DNA of 6,995 nt, from assembly GCA_030600135.1 (NCBI GenBank), contig JAUVMS010000177.1, positions 1 through 6,995 of the forward strand. Reading direction: 5' to 3'. Source of the DNA: Hyphomicrobiales bacterium (GTDB lineage Bacteria; Pseudomonadota; Alphaproteobacteria; Rhizobiales; JAUVMS01). Position numbers and translations under genes: made by a program. The notes beneath the pieces are model-generated. The model did no database searches. It had not been told where the DNA came from and worked only from the letters and a program-made list of their open reading frames with translations. Numbering within the stretch: the stretch's first letter is position 1; each line of letters starts with the position of its first letter. Of the stretch, positions 5,754 through 6,995 are shown piece after piece.

Positions 5754-6995
5754 ATGGTTCATACGCCCCTCTTCGTCCGGACAATCTTCGCGGCAATTGT
5801 TGCCATAACTCTGTTTGCGCCCGCACTGCCCACCACGGCATGGGCGGAGCGCGACCCGTTCTCGCGCAGAACGGTGACGAGAACCAGCAACGCTGGCCTT
5901 TCACCATGCGCCAAAGAGCTGGCCGTCTATCGGCGGGCGAGGCGCGGCTACGACCGAGCGGCAAACGCCTATTGGAGCGCGATTGACAAAAAGAGGCGGA
6001 CTAGGAAGGCCAAGGCGCGGAAAAACAAACCTATCACCAAGCACGACTACGTCCGGAGCCACCCACCAAAATACACCGGGCCGAGATGGCCGAAGTGCGC
6101 AAGCACAGGCACGCGGTCGACCTCGAGCAAGCCACGCTCGACGATCGGCGTGGTGAGCGATTTTCGCCGGGCGGCAAAGAAGCACTATGGCTTCGTGCCA
6201 CGCCACACCTCGGAACGGGGTTATAAGCAGGCCTATGCGCGCGAGGCATTGGCGGTCGGGCTCAATGCGGAACTGGTGGTGGGCGTCTATGCGCTTGAAA
6301 CGGGCGGTCTTGGGCCCTATGCACGCCAATCGGGGATATTTCTCACCGACCAAAAGTGCCGGGCCATTGCCGCAAAGGGCCGGGCCGCGTCGACCGCGCT
6401 CGGATATGCCCAGTTGCTCGCGGCCAACTCGGCTGCCATGACGGCGCTCAAGGGCCACGAGTTTGCCGCCAGGCTGGAACAGCGTGCGGCGCGTGCTGGA
6501 CCGGCGCGGGCAAAAGAACTCAGAGCGAAAGCGCGCGCACTTCGGCTCATGGCGCGCGACGTGAAACGCGGAATTCGACGCTACAAAAACCGCAACGGTT
6601 GGAGAGAGTACGTCAAGTTCTCCAAGACGTCGAAGGGGTACGCGGTCCACGCGGTCAATCTCGACGCCGATATCGGGCCGCTCTTGCAGGTGCACAAGCT
6701 TCTGAAAATCAAACGTTTTGCCCAAAAGAAAGGATTTCGGTCCATCACAAGTGCTGAGCTCGAGCTGATGAATTTGGTGGGTCCTGGTCGGGGTGCTGAA
6801 ATGATGCGCCGAGTCGCGGCGGACGCGGCGACAGCCAATTTCTTCAGTCGCAAGGGTTATATGCGCAACCCGGTGGCCAAAGGACTGACCGCACGCCAAC
6901 TGCTCGGCAAGCTCGAAGCAATCATCGCGAAAAAGAAGAAGAAATGCGGCTCGGTCGAGTTTCAGATGGCGTTTGACGACGTCGCTCGCAGTCGC
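5754..6995 (+). CDS. Exported basic protein with a lysozyme/transglycosylase-like motif; runs to the window edge
   Basis: The frame is open without a stop for 414 codons from ATG 5754 to the last base, so the C-terminus may lie outside. A Sec signal peptide is clear: basic start (H3, R9), hydrophobic core (about 11-25) and P-T-T-A-W-A before a likely cleavage after A31. Then come a lysine/arginine-rich segment (60-108), a Ser/Thr-rich linker (116-130) and a domain starting F-R-R-A-A-K-K-H-Y-G-F-V-P. V-Y-A-L-E-T-G-G (178-185, E182) and S-T-A-L-G-Y-A-Q-L-L (213-222) resemble the catalytic Glu-Ser-Gly and G-x-x-Q segments of lytic transglycosylases. The later part has N-L-D-A-D-I-G-P-L-L and N-F-F-S-R-K-G-Y. 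The whole resembles an uncharacterised Hyphomicrobiales family I recall; that is memory, not a search. A periplasmic peptidoglycan-related role is inference. Four cysteines (52, 115, 202, 398) all lie in the mature part. Confidence 0.8.
   Translation, partial: MVHTPLFVRTIFAAIVAITLFAPALPTTAWAERDPFSRRTVTRTSNAGLSPCAKELAVYRRARRGYDRAANAYWSAIDKKRRTRKAKARKNKPITKHDYVRSHPPKYTGPRWPKCASTGTRSTSSKPRSTIGVVSDFRRAAKKHYGFVPRHTSERGYKQAYAREALAVGLNAELVVGVYALETGGLGPYARQSGIFLTDQKCRAIAAKGRAASTALGYAQLLAANSAAMTALKGHEFAARLEQRAARAGPARAKELRAKARALRLMARDVKRGIRRYKNRNGWREYVKFSKTSKGYAVHAVNLDADIGPLLQVHKLLKIKRFAQKKGFRSITSAELELMNLVGPGRGAEMMRRVAADAATANFFSRKGYMRNPVAKGLTARQLLGKLEAIIAKKKKKCGSVEFQMAFDDVARSR

Noticed and set aside
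5311..5808. A 165-codon plus-strand open frame across the cfa start and the intergenic region
   Set aside because: Half is antisense to cfa and the rest crosses the divergent promoter region into the exported gene; composition does not look like protein.
6084..6160. A coding-looking alternative frame inside the exported gene, suggesting a compensated double frameshift
   Set aside because: The sequence before (D-Y-V...P-P-K-Y-T-G-P) and after (V-V-S-D-F-R-R-A-A) both fit the main frame, and a Ser/Thr/Pro-rich linker is reasonable between them.
5901..6899. A 332-codon open frame on the minus strand
   Set aside because: It lies opposite the exported-protein gene, whose plus frame has a signal peptide and coherent domains. 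The antisense product is rich in Arg, His and Cys without recognisable motifs and has no neighbouring operon context.

Overview
The window looks like chromosomal DNA from an alphaproteobacterium, most likely of the Hyphomicrobiales (Rhizobiales) type. The reasons are high GC, the gene order hisS-hisZ-hisG, a histidyl-tRNA synthetase with alphaproteobacterial sequence features, and a secreted protein that resembles a family I associate with that order. It is mostly an ordinary core region. I do not see a mobile element, CRISPR array, RNA gene or defence system.

Layout from left to right. (1) Positions 2-76, plus strand: the last 24 codons of a gene entering from outside, probably the HRDC-domain end of a RecQ-type helicase. 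(2) Convergent to it on the minus strand is a small SRPBCC/START-like protein (123-548). (3) Further along the minus strand is the histidine block hisS (2601-4097), hisZ (1390-2564) and hisG (692-1390), transcribed from high to low coordinates. HisG is the short form that needs HisZ, and the hisZ stop overlaps the hisG start. (4) Upstream of hisS, on the same strand, is a cyclopropane-fatty-acid synthase-type methyltransferase (4201-5509). (5) After a divergent intergenic region (5510-5753), a plus-strand gene opens at 5754 and stays open to the last base. It encodes an exported, very basic protein with a lysozyme/transglycosylase-like E...G.Q motif.

Two genes are broken by single-base frameshifts. 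hisZ lacks one base near 2274, and the cfa gene has one extra base near 4627-4633. In each case both halves are well conserved and join cleanly once the shift is corrected. The shifts have opposite sign and lie in or beside short runs, so sequence error in a draft or metagenome assembly is the simplest explanation. Real pseudogenisation cannot be excluded.

Functionally, HisS charges tRNA-His with histidine. HisZ, a HisRS paralogue without synthetase activity, joins HisG to form the ATP phosphoribosyltransferase that starts histidine synthesis. The cfa product modifies membrane phospholipids. The exported protein probably acts in the cell envelope. The most novel target here is that exported protein; the rest is recognisable housekeeping.
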